Made by a program: the position numbers and the translations under genes. Below, one piece after another: positions 1 through 8,612 of a stretch of 64,000 nucleotides of DNA. Within the stretch, counting starts at the first letter, position 1, and each line of letters opens with the position of its first letter. The DNA is taken from positions 62,001 through 126,000 of the forward strand of contig JAUIKY010000003.1 of the NCBI GenBank assembly GCA_030430535.1. Reading direction: 5' to 3'. The notes beneath the pieces were generated by a model. It was not told where the DNA came from, searched no databases, and worked only from the letters and a program-made list of their open reading frames with translations. This DNA is from Bacteroidia bacterium. GTDB lineage: Bacteria; Bacteroidota; Bacteroidia; Flavobacteriales; Flavobacteriaceae.

Positions 1-1
1 T

Positions 2-1705
2 TACTACAATGCCAGTCTTCAAAAAGCAGTTAAAACCTATAGAGAGCTGTTTGTGGAATATGGTGATTCTATCGATATCGATTACCATTTCCGTTTTGGT
101 CAGGCTTTAAAAGGCGTTAAAAACTACAAGGAAGCCGATAAGCATTTAAGCCTATATTACAACAAGCCTGTAAATACAATGGCTTTTATCGAGTCGGTTG
201 AAAAAACGACGCCCCATGTCTTCAATTTAAAGCAAATTGAAAATAAAAACTCCAGTGGTGATTTCGGATTGTCGTTTTTTGGAGATGATAAGGTGGCTTT
301 TGCTTCCGCCAGAAATTCCGACAACCCAGCCTACTCTTGGAATAATTTACCATATTTGGATTTGTATCATGCGACATTAAGCAATGCCAATACTTTGGAA
401 GATATCCAAGCATTTCCGGAGGCGATTAATACCGATTCGCATGAAAGTAATGCGGTGATTACCAAAGATGGAAAAACCATGTATTTCAACCGAACAAACG
501 AAACTCGTAAAAGAACGGATGAAGAGCGTATTGCCCACATCAAAATCTATAAAGCGGAAATGGTTGATGGCGTTTGGACTAACGTAACAGCACTTCCATT
601 TACATCGAACAGTTTTAGTACAGAGCACCCAGCATTGAGCAAAGACGAGAAAACATTGTATTTCGCCAGCGATATGCCCGGAACTTACGGAAGTTTCGAT
701 ATTTACAAAGTGGCCGTTAACGACGATGGCACTTACGGTGACCCTATAAATTTGGGCGACAAGGTAAATACCAAACACCGCGAGCAATTTCCTTTTATCA
801 GTGAATATAATGTGCTGTATTTTTCATCCATTGGTCATGAAGGTTATGGCGGATTGGATGTGTTCAGGAGCAATATGGTAAATGGTGAGTTCGATAAACC
901 AGTGAACTTGGGCGGTTCGGTAAACAGTAATCTGGACGATTTTGCCTATGTGGTTCGTGAGAAAGACAACATGGGTTATGTGTCTTCAAACCGTACGGGT
1001 TACGACCGAATTTTTGGTTTCAAAAGGGAAGAAAATCCGTTGACCAAATATCAAGTGGAAGGTATTGTACAAGACAAAAACAGCCAAGAATTGTTGACAG
1101 GTTCCTTGGTAACACTATTTGACGAAAGCGATACCGTAATTCAGGACACCATTGTTGGTGGCGATGCCTACTATATTTTCAAAATAGAGCCGAATAAAAA
1201 ATATAAGGTTCGTGGAACACGTAAAGCTTACATTCCGCAGGATGTGGAGTTTTCAACTGATAGCAAAGGTAAAATTCAGCATAATATTTACCTGAGTTTA
1301 GAATCGTATGCCGATGCAGAAGAGCGTGTAAAAGAAAACGAAAGAGGCGACGTGCAGGTGCAATTGGAAAAAATATTCTTTGATTTCGATAAATCCGATA
1401 TCCGTGATGATGCTGCTAAAACGTTAAACGTTTTGGTCGATTTAATGAAAAAATACCCGAGCATGGAAGTAGAAGTGTCGGCACACACCGATGCCCGTGG
1501 CCCAGACGAGTATAATTTAAATTTGTCGAAACGCCGTGCAGCTTCCACTTTAGAATATTTGGTAAGCCAAGGCATTGAGCGCAACCGTTTAAAAAGCATT
1601 GGCTATGGCGAAATGCAACCGCTCAACAAATGCGTAAAAGAAGGTATCTGTGATGATGATGAATACGACATTAACAGACGCTGCGAGTTTACTATTTTAA
1701 ATTAA
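2..1705 (+). CDS. OmpA-family protein, PorE-like (5' truncated by window edge)
   Basis: The reading frame is open to the left edge, so the N-terminus lies outside the window; the first in-window GTG (53) is just an internal valine. The visible part begins with a TPR-like helical stretch, continues with WD40/PD40-type beta-propeller repeats (motifs such as YFSSIGHEGYGGLDVFRS), then a carboxypeptidase-regulatory-like beta sandwich (about 340-420 in the fragment) and ends with an OmpA C-terminal peptidoglycan-binding domain (FFDFDKSDIR, HTDARG, NLSKRRA). This TPR-PD40-CRD-OmpA order is that of PorE of the type IX secretion system, a periplasmic protein tethering the machinery to peptidoglycan. 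Such genes usually follow a porP/sprF gene, which would lie just upstream. Whether it is the core PorE or one of the accessory paralogues paired with adhesins cannot be decided here. Confidence 0.85.
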   Translation, partial: YYNASLQKAVKTYRELFVEYGDSIDIDYHFRFGQALKGVKNYKEADKHLSLYYNKPVNTMAFIESVEKTTPHVFNLKQIENKNSSGDFGLSFFGDDKVAFASARNSDNPAYSWNNLPYLDLYHATLSNANTLEDIQAFPEAINTDSHESNAVITKDGKTMYFNRTNETRKRTDEERIAHIKIYKAEMVDGVWTNVTALPFTSNSFSTEHPALSKDEKTLYFASDMPGTYGSFDIYKVAVNDDGTYGDPINLGDKVNTKHREQFPFISEYNVLYFSSIGHEGYGGLDVFRSNMVNGEFDKPVNLGGSVNSNLDDFAYVVREKDNMGYVSSNRTGYDRIFGFKREENPLTKYQVEGIVQDKNSQELLTGSLVTLFDESDTVIQDTIVGGDAYYIFKIEPNKKYKVRGTRKAYIPQDVEFSTDSKGKIQHNIYLSLESYADAEERVKENERGDVQVQLEKIFFDFDKSDIRDDAAKTLNVLVDLMKKYPSMEVEVSAHTDARGPDEYNLNLSKRRAASTLEYLVSQGIERNRLKSIGYGEMQPLNKCVKEGICDDDEYDINRRCEFTILN

Positions 1706-1780
1706 CGCAAATTTCCGTCTAGGCGGAAATATCATAAAAGAGATTCATAACCAACCTTAATTTTAACCAAATTATTAGTC

Positions 1781-1809
1781 AAAGCCTTTCCCTGCAGGAA
1801 AGGCTTTTT
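1781..1809 (+). terminator. Rho-independent terminator after the PorE-like gene
   Basis: A perfect 11-bp stem (AAAGCCTTTCC at 1781-1791, GGAAAGGCTTT at 1797-1807) with a 5-nt loop runs into a T tract. It lies 75 nt after the OmpA-family stop codon. Confidence 0.85.
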
Positions 1810-1883
1810 GTTTATATTTGCTTGAGTACATAGCTTTGCTGTTTCTGTGAAGACGGCAATCTATTTTTAAATTAAATTGAAAT

Positions 1884-1907
1884 GTCACCCTGAGCGCAGT
1901 CGAAGGG
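1884..1907 (+). repeat. Short palindromic repeat, copy 1 (upstream of ruvB)
   Basis: Core CTGAGCGCAGTCGAAG at 1890-1905, preceded by GTCACC and followed by GG, so the ends pair (CCCT/AGGG). It ends 6 nt before the ruvB ATG and therefore forms most of the ruvB leader. It is one of ten copies of the family in this window. Confidence 0.85.
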
Positions 1908-1913
1908 CTTTGT

Positions 1914-2936
1914 ATGAACGAAAACCTAGATCCAACAAACAATCGTTTTTCTCCAGAAGAGTTTGATGTAGAAAAAAAATTAAGACCCCTATCATTTGAT
2001 GATTTTACAGGTCAGGATCAAGTATTGGAGAATCTTCAAATTTTTGTTCAGGCCGCCAATTTGCGTACCGAAGCTTTAGATCATACCTTGTTTCATGGAC
2101 CTCCGGGGTTGGGAAAAACCACTTTAGCTCATATTTTGGCAAATGAATTGGACGTGGGAATTAAAGTGACTTCAGGTCCTGTTTTAGATAAGCCGGGAGA
2201 TTTGGCCGGATTGCTGACCAATTTGGAAGAGCGCGACGTGCTGTTTATTGATGAAATCCACCGATTGAGCCCCATTGTGGAAGAGTATCTGTACTCGGCC
2301 ATGGAAGACTATAAAATCGATATTATGATTGAAACGGGGCCCAATGCCCGTACGGTACAAATCAATTTAAATCCGTTTACACTAGTTGGAGCTACCACAC
2401 GTTCTGGACTGTTAACCTCGCCCATGCGTGCCCGTTTTGGAATCCAAAGTAGGCTGCAATATTATAAAACCGATTTATTAACGACGATTATTCAACGTAG
2501 TGCCAGTATTTTAAATGTGCCCATTTCGATGGAAGCTGCCGTTGAAATAGCCGGAAGAAGTCGCGGTACACCCCGTATTGCCAATGCTTTGTTACGCCGC
2601 GTTAGGGATTTTGCCCAAATAAAAGGCAACGGAAAAATAGACATTAAAATCGCCAAATTCGCGCTGGAAGCTTTAAACGTTGATGCGCATGGATTGGATG
2701 AAATGGACAATAAAATCCTATCAACAATCATCGAAAAATTTAAAGGTGGCCCTGTCGGGATTACCACCATTGCTACGGCAGTAAGCGAAAGCCCTGAAAC
2801 CATTGAAGAAGTTTACGAGCCTTTTTTAATTCAGCAAGGATTCATTATGCGAACCCCGCGTGGTCGAGAAGTGACCGAGCAAGCTTACAAGCACCTTGGT
2901 AAAATTAAAGGGCCAACGCAAGGTGGTTTGTTTTGA
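1914..2936 (+). CDS. ruvB: Holliday junction branch migration helicase RuvB
   Basis: This is the AAA+ motor that, with RuvA, drives branch migration of Holliday junctions during recombinational repair. The 340-aa length is typical. Walker A is GPPGLGKT (62-69), Walker B DEIH (113-116), sensor 1 lies in VGATTRSG, and the C-terminal winged helix contains [17 protein letters not shown]. The start MNENLDP matches the N-terminus I recall for flavobacterial RuvB. ruvA is not adjacent but lies about 15 kb away in this window, in front of sprA. A short repeat copy sits directly in front of the start codon, so the leader is repeat-derived. Confidence 0.97.
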   Translation: MNENLDPTNNRFSPEEFDVEKKLRPLSFDDFTGQDQVLENLQIFVQAANLRTEALDHTLFHGPPGLGKTTLAHILANELDVGIKVTSGPVLDKPGDLAGLLTNLEERDVLFIDEIHRLSPIVEEYLYSAMEDYKIDIMIETGPNARTVQINLNPFTLVGATTRSGLLTSPMRARFGIQSRLQYYKTDLLTTIIQRSASILNVPISMEAAVEIAGRSRGTPRIANALLRRVRDFAQIKGNGKIDIKIAKFALEALNVDAHGLDEMDNKILSTIIEKFKGGPVGITTIATAVSESPETIEEVYEPFLIQQGFIMRTPRGREVTEQAYKHLGKIKGPTQGGLF

Positions 2937-2943
2937 TACTTGT

Positions 2944-2967
2944 GTCAAGCTGAGCGCAGTCGAAGCC
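2944..2967 (+). repeat. Short palindromic repeat, copy 2
   Basis: Core CTGAGCGCAGTCGAAG at 2950-2965 with flanks GTCAAG and CC. It begins 8 nt after the ruvB stop and is the first of two direct copies in front of the GIY-YIG gene. Confidence 0.85.
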
Positions 2968-2991
2968 TCAAAAGAAAGGTTTCTAAATAAT

Positions 2992-3015
2992 GTCAGGCTG
3001 AGTGCAGTCGAAGCC
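2992..3015 (+). repeat. Short palindromic repeat, copy 3
   Basis: Core CTGAGTGCAGTCGAAG at 2998-3013 (one change from copy 2), flanks GTCAGG and CC. Same orientation as copy 2; it ends 23 nt before the GIY-YIG start codon. Confidence 0.85.
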
Positions 3016-3038
3016 CAAAAAAATCTAACATTCAATCG

Positions 3039-3350
3039 ATGTATTCTTATTTCGTTTACATACTAAAATGCGCAGATAATTCATATTATACAGGAATAAC
3101 AGGGAATATAGTTAAAAGGTTTAATGAACATGAATTGGGGTTAGACAAAAATGCCTATACTTATAAAAGAAGACCGCTTTCTTTAGAGTTTCATCAAGAA
3201 TTTAATGATGTTTTACAAGCCATTTATTTTGAAAAGAAAATAAAAGGTTGGACAAGGGCTAAAAAGCAAGCTTTGATTAAGGGAGATTTCGATATGCTTC
3301 AAATACTTTCGGAATGTAGAAATGCTACACATTATAAATACAAAAATTAG
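3039..3350 (+). CDS. Small GIY-YIG nuclease family protein
   Basis: A 103-aa single-domain GIY-YIG protein of the YhbQ/UPF0213 type. The family signature is visible: FVYIL (Tyr7), YYTGIT (Tyr17, Gly19), catalytic Arg27 in KRFNEH and catalytic Glu65 in YFEKKIKGWTRAKKQALI. The family cuts or nicks DNA using one metal ion; the cellular role of these small members is unknown. The gene looks more AT-rich than ruvB and queG on either side. It is bracketed by two direct repeat copies upstream and one inverted copy downstream, an arrangement recalling RAYT genes flanked by REP sequences. Start ATG at 3039; no fused DNA-binding domain is present. Confidence 0.9.
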   Translation: MYSYFVYILKCADNSYYTGITGNIVKRFNEHELGLDKNAYTYKRRPLSLEFHQEFNDVLQAIYFEKKIKGWTRAKKQALIKGDFDMLQILSECRNATHYKYKN

Positions 3351-3360
3351 CTTAATTAAG

Positions 3361-3384
3361 CGCTTTGACTGCGCTCAGCGTGAC
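3361..3384 (-). repeat. Short palindromic repeat, copy 4 (inverted, before queG)
   Basis: On the minus strand the core reads CTGAGCGCAGTCAAAG (3378-3363), preceded by GTCACG. It starts 10 nt after the GIY-YIG stop codon, is opposite in orientation to copies 2 and 3, and ends 2 nt before the queG ATG. Confidence 0.85.
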
Positions 3385-3386
3385 AC

Positions 3387-4310
3387 ATGAACTTCAAACA
3401 AAAACGTGCAAAATTAATAAAAGAGGAAGCCAAACGCCTCGGTTTTTTGTCTTGTGGCATCAGTAAGGCAGAGTTTTTAGAAGAAGAAGCCCCGCGTTTG
3501 GAAAAATGGTTAAACAACAACATGAACGGCAAAATGCAATACATGGAAAACCATTTCGATAAGCGGTTGGATCCAACCAAATTGGTTGAAGGTTCAAAAA
3601 GTGTGGTGTCGTTGCTGTTGAATTATTTTCCTTCAGAAACACAGAATTCTAAAAGTTACAAACTCTCCAAGTATGCTTACGGCACAGATTATCATTTTGT
3701 GATTAAGGACAAATTAAAAGCGCTTTTGCAGTTCATTCAAGATGAAATAGGGGAGGTGGAAGGGCGTGCCTTCGTCGATTCTGCCCCCGTTCTCGATAAA
3801 GCTTGGGCAGCAAAAAGTGGTTTGGGCTGGATTGGCAAACACAGCAATTTACTGACCCAACAAGTCGGTTCGTTTTATTTTATTGCAGAATTGATTATCG
3901 ATTTAGAACTGGAATACGACACGCCAACAACCGACCACTGTGGAACGTGCACCGCTTGTATTGACGCCTGCCCTACACAAGCTATTGTTGAGCCTTACGT
4001 GGTAGATGGCAGCAAGTGCATATCGTACTTAACCATTGAGTTAAAGGAAAACATTCCAAAGGAATTTAACGGGAAAATGGACGACTGGATGTTTGGTTGC
4101 GATGTGTGCCAAGACGTTTGTCCGTGGAACCGCTTTTCAAAACCGCATAATGAACCTTTGTTCAATCCGCATCCTGAATTACTATCGATGAGTAAAAAGG
4201 ATTGGGAAGAAATCACTGAAGACACTTTCAGGAAAGTGTTTCAAAAATCGGCGGTAAAGCGAACTAAATTCGCTGGTTTAACTCGAAACATTAAGTTTTT
4301 GAAAGGTTAA
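3387..4310 (+). CDS. queG: Epoxyqueuosine reductase QueG
   Basis: QueG carries out the last step of queuosine synthesis, cobalamin-dependent reduction of epoxyqueuosine in tRNA wobble position 34, and is cytoplasmic. The 307-aa length fits the shorter form without HEAT repeats. Two cysteine clusters that bind [4Fe-4S] centres are visible: [16 protein letters not shown] and [11 protein letters not shown]. The N-terminal part carries the conserved [14 protein letters not shown] segment of the cobalamin-binding domain. The ATG follows directly on an inverted short-repeat copy, so transcription probably comes through from the GIY-YIG/ruvB side or starts inside the repeat. Confidence 0.95.
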   Translation: MNFKQKRAKLIKEEAKRLGFLSCGISKAEFLEEEAPRLEKWLNNNMNGKMQYMENHFDKRLDPTKLVEGSKSVVSLLLNYFPSETQNSKSYKLSKYAYGTDYHFVIKDKLKALLQFIQDEIGEVEGRAFVDSAPVLDKAWAAKSGLGWIGKHSNLLTQQVGSFYFIAELIIDLELEYDTPTTDHCGTCTACIDACPTQAIVEPYVVDGSKCISYLTIELKENIPKEFNGKMDDWMFGCDVCQDVCPWNRFSKPHNEPLFNPHPELLSMSKKDWEEITEDTFRKVFQKSAVKRTKFAGLTRNIKFLKG

Positions 4311-4321
4311 AAGTAAAGTGT

Positions 4322-4447
4322 TTACTTATAAGGAATTTCAAAAACGCCTTTCGATTTCAAGGCGTACATTTTTAGTCTTATTTTAAATACCCAAAATTTA
4401 TAAGACAGTGCTTTAAACGTTTTTCTGATGTTTTTAAATAATTGCAT
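4322..4447 (-). CDS. Possible 41-aa basic small protein
   Basis: In the 325-bp gap between queG and the LacI gene the minus strand has an uninterrupted ORF starting at ATG 4447 (MQLFKNIRKTFKALSYKFWV...) and ending at 4322. The product is strongly basic (many Lys/Arg) with aromatic residues and no signal peptide. A 7-bp hairpin (4344-4350/4359-4365) that could terminate queG lies inside its 3' end. I know no family for it. It may be a real small protein or a chance ORF; only conservation across relatives would decide. Confidence 0.3.
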   Translation of the reverse strand: MQLFKNIRKTFKALSYKFWVFKIRLKMYALKSKGVFEIPYK

Positions 4448-4635
4448 AACTCTGATTTTTATACTAATATAACGAAAAGTTTACAATTAATTTACATTTA
4501 GTTAACATTAAATTTACATTAGGTTTTTGTTTTGGGTGTTTTTATAACTTAAAAGAAAGCCTTTTTATCGTTTTAACCAATAGGGGGAACAAAGGCTTAA
4601 AAATCAAGACCTAAAGGGATAGGGCGATTATTTTT

Positions 4636-5664
4636 TTATTTGGTGGAATCCCTTTTTACCAAAGCCGTGTCTAGTGTGATAACTTCAGGTTCTACGGTTT
4701 TATTTTTTTTAGCGGCTTTAATTTCTTTGAATAATTGTTTAAATGCAGCTTTGCCCATTTGGTATCCCGGTTGATCTATGGTGGTAAGTGAAGGAGAAAT
4801 AACCGAAGCCATAAACCAATTGCTAAACCCAACAATACTAATGTCCTTTGGTATTTTTATGCCTTGTTTGTTAAATTCAGTCATCGCACCAATAGCTACC
4901 AAATCGGTGTTGATAAAAATACCATCAACATCATCGTGGTCTTCCAATAGTTTTTTTGCATTGTTTTGCCCCTCTTCAAAACTCATATCGCCACATTCGC
5001 ATAAATATACCAAAGCCGGGTCAAAAACCATATTGTTGTCTTCTAAAGCTTTCTTGTAACCCAAAAATCTATCGATGGAATTTTGTGGCAGTAGTGAACC
5101 CCTAAAATGAGCAATTCGTTTGCAGCCTGTATCAATTAAATGTTGGGTAGCTGTGTAAGCAGCCTTTTGGTCATCAATAATCACTTTAGAGCATTTTACA
5201 ACCTTGGCTATTTTGTCGAACATTACCAAAGGTTTTTCCTGAGCAATGATATCGTTTAAATGGCTAAAATTAGAGGTTCCATTAGCCAATGATATTATTA
5301 TGCCGTCTACCCGTTGACTCATCAGCAAATCCAATTGTTTTTTTTCTAATTCATAAGATTCATTAGATTGAAGTATAATCACGAGGTAGCCCTTTTTTTC
5401 GGCCTGAGCTATTATGCCTTTAATAACATTCGAGAAGAAGTGGTGTACAATTACAGGAATAATCAAACCAATGGTTTTAGATTCTTTTGTTCTTAAGTTA
5501 ACTGCAAATGTATTGGGTTTATAGTTGAGTTCTTTTGCTGTTTTCCTTACAAGCTTCTTTGTTTTCTTACTAATGTCTGGATAGTCTTTGAGGGCTTTCG
5601 AGACAGCAGTTACAGAAATACCCAATTTTTCAGCAATTTGTTTTAGGGTTACAGCTTCTTTCAT
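4636..5664 (-). CDS. LacI/GalR-family transcriptional regulator of the sucrose locus
   Basis: A 342-aa LacI-type regulator. The N-terminal helix-turn-helix (VTLKQIAEKLGISVTAVSKALK, about 4-26) and hinge helix (NYKPNTFAVNLR) are followed by a periplasmic-binding-protein-like effector domain (IGLIIPVIVHHFF..., GIFINTDLVAIGAM, GFSNWFMASVISPSLTTIDQP). It is transcribed divergently from the TonB receptor-transporter-fructokinase-sucrose phosphorylase run, so it probably controls that run and itself by binding the 34-bp palindrome between them. The effector is inferred to be sucrose or a derivative. The layout recalls the suxR regulator of the Xanthomonas sucrose locus. Confidence 0.93.
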   Translation of the reverse strand: MKEAVTLKQIAEKLGISVTAVSKALKDYPDISKKTKKLVRKTAKELNYKPNTFAVNLRTKESKTIGLIIPVIVHHFFSNVIKGIIAQAEKKGYLVIILQSNESYELEKKQLDLLMSQRVDGIIISLANGTSNFSHLNDIIAQEKPLVMFDKIAKVVKCSKVIIDDQKAAYTATQHLIDTGCKRIAHFRGSLLPQNSIDRFLGYKKALEDNNMVFDPALVYLCECGDMSFEEGQNNAKKLLEDHDDVDGIFINTDLVAIGAMTEFNKQGIKIPKDISIVGFSNWFMASVISPSLTTIDQPGYQMGKAAFKQLFKEIKAAKKNKTVEPEVITLDTALVKRDSTK

Positions 5665-5775
5665 TTAGTTGAGTTTTACGATGGCTTGTTTTTCAGTTGT
5701 TTGTTTTTTCGCAGCGCTGAAAATGGTATTCCAGTTATAAATTATGGTAAATATAAAAGTTAATTTCTATTATTA

Positions 5776-5809
5776 CTAAAACGATTTAGTTTAAACTAAA
5801 TCGTTTTAG
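5776..5809. promoter_or_regulatory. 34-bp perfect palindrome, probable LacI-family operator
   Basis: Half sites CTAAAACGATTTAGTTT and its exact reverse complement meet at 5792/5793. Each half contains a CG-centred AAACGATTT block of the kind bound by LacI/GalR proteins. It lies in the 233-bp divergent region, 34 bp upstream of the likely -7 element of the receptor gene, where it could control both directions. Confidence 0.8.
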
Positions 5810-5818
5810 TTTAGTGGA

Positions 5819-5852
5819 TTGATAAAAAAATCGTGTTTGAAATATATATTTG
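5819..5852 (+). promoter_or_regulatory. Probable promoter of the sucrose operon
   Basis: TATATTTG at 5845-5852 fits the Bacteroidota -7 consensus TAnnTTTG, with a weak -33-like TTGA at 5819-5822. It leaves a leader of about 40 nt before the ATG at 5898. Confidence 0.55.
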
Positions 5853-5897
5853 ACAAAATAAACTGATTAAATTTTCAAATAACTAAAAAAGACAAAA

Positions 5898-8522
5898 ATG
5901 AACACATTAAAGAACAAAGGGATGTTGTTGATTGTTATGCTTCTATCGGCTGGCAGCGTAATGGCGCAATCAATATCAGGAAACGTAAAAGACGAAGCTG
6001 GGGTGCCGTTGCCCGGTGTTAACGTTATTTTAGAAGGAACCTCCAAGGGGTCAGTAACAGATTTTGATGGAAACTATTCCATTGATAATGTTGAAAATGG
6101 AACTTACACTTTAGTAGCTTCCTTTTTAGGTTATGCCAAGTTTACACAAAGTGTATCCGTAAGCGGAGCAGATGTTTCAGTTAATGTTACCATGAAGGAA
6201 GATACTCAATCTTTAGACCAAGTGGTGGTAACCGGTGTGGTAAATCCGAAATCGAAAATCGAGTCGAGTGTATCGGTTTCTACCATGGATGTTAAACTCA
6301 TAGAACAGGCTTCTCCGCGTAGTTCAGGTGAGCTTTTTAGAAATATCCCAGGTATTCGTGCAGAATCATCAGGTGGTGAAGGTAATGCCAACTTTAACGT
6401 GCGTGGTGTGCCTATTTCTTCGGGTGGTTCAAGGTATTTCCAAATTCAGGAAGATGGTTTGCCTTTAAATTTATTTGGTGATACGTCTTTTGGTAATGCC
6501 GATAATTTTTTAAGAATTGATTCTAATATTGGTAGAGTGGAAGCCATTAGAGGTGGTTCAGCCTCTACACAAACTTCAAATGGGCCAGCAGGTATAATCA
6601 ACATGATTAGCAAAACAGGTTCAACTGAAGGTGGTTCTGTAGGTACAACATTCGGGTTGGATTATCAAACTAGCCGATTGGATTTTGAATATGGTGCACC
6701 TTTAGAAAATGGGTTTTCATATCATATGGGTGGGTTCATCAGAACTGGCGAAGGGCCTCGCGAAATTGGTTATCAAGGTAATAAAGGTGGGCAGTTTAAA
6801 GCCAACCTTACCAAAAGATTCGATAACGGCTATGTGCGTGTTTACACAAAATTATTGAATGACAGATCGGTAATGTACTTGCCTATGCCTATGTTGTTAA
6901 AAGGTAGTAACGACGACCCTACTTACGATAACTTGCCTGGTTTCGATATCACTTCAGATGCTGTACATTCAGCTTATTTACAACAAAGTGCCGGAACCTC
7001 GCCTTTTAGCGGAGAAAACCATGTAAACGATGTTAGAAATGGAAACAATCCTATCTCTAAATCTTTGGGTGCAGAATTCTCTTTTAGCTTGCCTAAAGAT
7101 TGGAAAGTAACTGGTAAAGCAAGATATTCAAGCAATAGCGGTGAGTGGGTATCTCCATTTACTGCGGCTGTTGGAACGGTTTCAGAAATTGAATCTACCG
7201 CAAGAGATGCTGTAAATGCAACAGGTTCTTTAGTGTATTCAGATGGAGATAGAGAGGCTTTCAATCCTTCAAATGGTTTAGCGCAAATTATTCACATGTT
7301 CGATGTAACGGTTGATGATTTAAGCAATTTCTTTGGCGACGTAAAAGTATCTAAGAAAATAAGTGATAATGTTGGTTTTACTGCTGGTTTATTCACAGCA
7401 ACCCAAAACACCAAAATTGGATGGCAATGGAGTTCGTTCATTTCTGAAGTACAAGGTGGTGGACAAGCAAGATTAGCAGATTTCGACGGCTTCTCAAGAA
7501 ACGGACAGTATTCTTACGGAACTCCGGTTTGGGGCAACTGCTGCCAACGTAAATACAACACGGTACATAATGTAAATTCACCTTATGTTGGTGTGGATGC
7601 CGATATTACTGAAAAATTAAACTTTGATGGTAGTATCCGTTTTGAAAACGTTCGTGTTAACGGAAACATTCAAGCTGGGCCAACAAGTCAAGGCAACTAC
7701 GATTACGACGGAAACGGTACTATAGAAGGTATTGAAGAAAGCGTTCCCGTAATTATTGGAAATGCCGGTCAAATTGTTGACGACAAATACAACTTTGTAT
7801 CATATTCAGCTGGTCTTAACTATAAATTGAACGAAGGTTCGGCGGTGTTCGCACGCTATAGTTCGGGTGCTTCGGGTAGAGCTGCCGATAGAAATAACTA
7901 CGGCACCGATGGAAAGGCCGATGTTCAGTACGATGAAGTATCTCAATTGGAAGTTGGTTTTAAGAAAAGATTAAACAACGGGGTACTTAACCTTACTGGA
8001 TTTATGAGTAATACCGACGAAGGTTTAAGTAATGAGTTGAATCGTTCTGTAGGTAACCCATTTAAAGCACTTGGTTTAGAGGCCGAAACAGCATTGGCTT
8101 TTGGAGAAAATCTAACATTCAACGGGTCTTTTACTTGGACCAAAGCTGAAATTGACGGTGGAGACAACAAAGGAAACACGCCAAGAAGACAGGCCGATTT
8201 GGTTTACAACTTATCACCGTCTTATAACTTCGGTGAAGGTAAGCAGCACGGGGTGGCATTAAGTGTTTTGGGTACAACAAAATCTTATGCTCAGGATGAT
8301 AACGATTTAGTAATGCCAGGATATGCCTACTTCAACCTAATAGGTAGAGCTGGGTTAACAAAAGGATTGTCATTAGTATTGAGTGTTAACAACCTATTCG
8401 ATACCGTTGGTATTACAGAGGTTGAGGGTAATGGTGATGGTGCTTTTGGTAATGACCGTTTGGTAAGAGCAAGATCTATTAGTGGTCGCTCATCAACTGT
8501 TTCATTACAATATAAATTCTAA
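5898..8522 (+). CDS. TonB-dependent receptor, probable sucrose uptake
   Basis: An 874-aa outer-membrane receptor. A signal peptide (MNTLKNKGMLLIVMLLSAGSVMAQ) precedes a carboxypeptidase-regulatory-like domain (ISGNVKDEAGVPLPGVNV, about 26-110), a TonB box/plug region (QVVVTGVVNP..., about 110-240) and a 22-strand barrel ending in an aromatic C-terminus (SLQYKF). It is shorter than SusC proteins and no SusD partner follows, so it resembles the stand-alone receptors of sucrose loci such as SuxA. The genes downstream encode inner-membrane sugar transport and sucrose breakdown. It is probably regulated by the divergent LacI protein. Substrate is inferred from context only. Confidence 0.92.
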   Translation: MNTLKNKGMLLIVMLLSAGSVMAQSISGNVKDEAGVPLPGVNVILEGTSKGSVTDFDGNYSIDNVENGTYTLVASFLGYAKFTQSVSVSGADVSVNVTMKEDTQSLDQVVVTGVVNPKSKIESSVSVSTMDVKLIEQASPRSSGELFRNIPGIRAESSGGEGNANFNVRGVPISSGGSRYFQIQEDGLPLNLFGDTSFGNADNFLRIDSNIGRVEAIRGGSASTQTSNGPAGIINMISKTGSTEGGSVGTTFGLDYQTSRLDFEYGAPLENGFSYHMGGFIRTGEGPREIGYQGNKGGQFKANLTKRFDNGYVRVYTKLLNDRSVMYLPMPMLLKGSNDDPTYDNLPGFDITSDAVHSAYLQQSAGTSPFSGENHVNDVRNGNNPISKSLGAEFSFSLPKDWKVTGKARYSSNSGEWVSPFTAAVGTVSEIESTARDAVNATGSLVYSDGDREAFNPSNGLAQIIHMFDVTVDDLSNFFGDVKVSKKISDNVGFTAGLFTATQNTKIGWQWSSFISEVQGGGQARLADFDGFSRNGQYSYGTPVWGNCCQRKYNTVHNVNSPYVGVDADITEKLNFDGSIRFENVRVNGNIQAGPTSQGNYDYDGNGTIEGIEESVPVIIGNAGQIVDDKYNFVSYSAGLNYKLNEGSAVFARYSSGASGRAADRNNYGTDGKADVQYDEVSQLEVGFKKRLNNGVLNLTGFMSNTDEGLSNELNRSVGNPFKALGLEAETALAFGENLTFNGSFTWTKAEIDGGDNKGNTPRRQADLVYNLSPSYNFGEGKQHGVALSVLGTTKSYAQDDNDLVMPGYAYFNLIGRAGLTKGLSLVLSVNNLFDTVGITEVEGNGDGAFGNDRLVRARSISGRSSTVSLQYKF

Positions 8523-8560
8523 AAACAATAAGTTTAGTTTGATTTGTTTGTTAATTTAGG

Positions 8561-8592
8561 AACTGGTGGTGTGTTGGTAAGTTCCACCAGTT
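8561..8592 (+). terminator. Hairpin between receptor and downstream genes
   Basis: A 9-bp stem AACTGGTGG (8561-8569) / CCACCAGTT (8584-8592) is followed by a T-rich run. It lies 38 nt after the receptor stop and may act as a partial terminator that keeps receptor mRNA more abundant than the enzyme genes. Confidence 0.6.
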
Positions 8593-8612
8593 TCTTTTTA
8601 AATCCAGTTTAA

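Noticed and set aside
377-787. 136-aa minus-strand ORF inside the PorE-like gene
   Set aside because: It runs antisense across clear propeller repeats of the OmpA-family protein and has no recognisable motif; treated as a shadow frame.
2826-3035. 69-aa minus-strand ORF over the ruvB 3' end
   Set aside because: Much of it is a translation of two short repeat copies (ALSLT units); an artefact of the repeat.
2944-3384. CRISPR-like array interpretation of the repeats around the GIY-YIG gene
   Set aside because: Copies are few, irregularly spaced, in both orientations, spread over 37 kb, and no cas genes are present.
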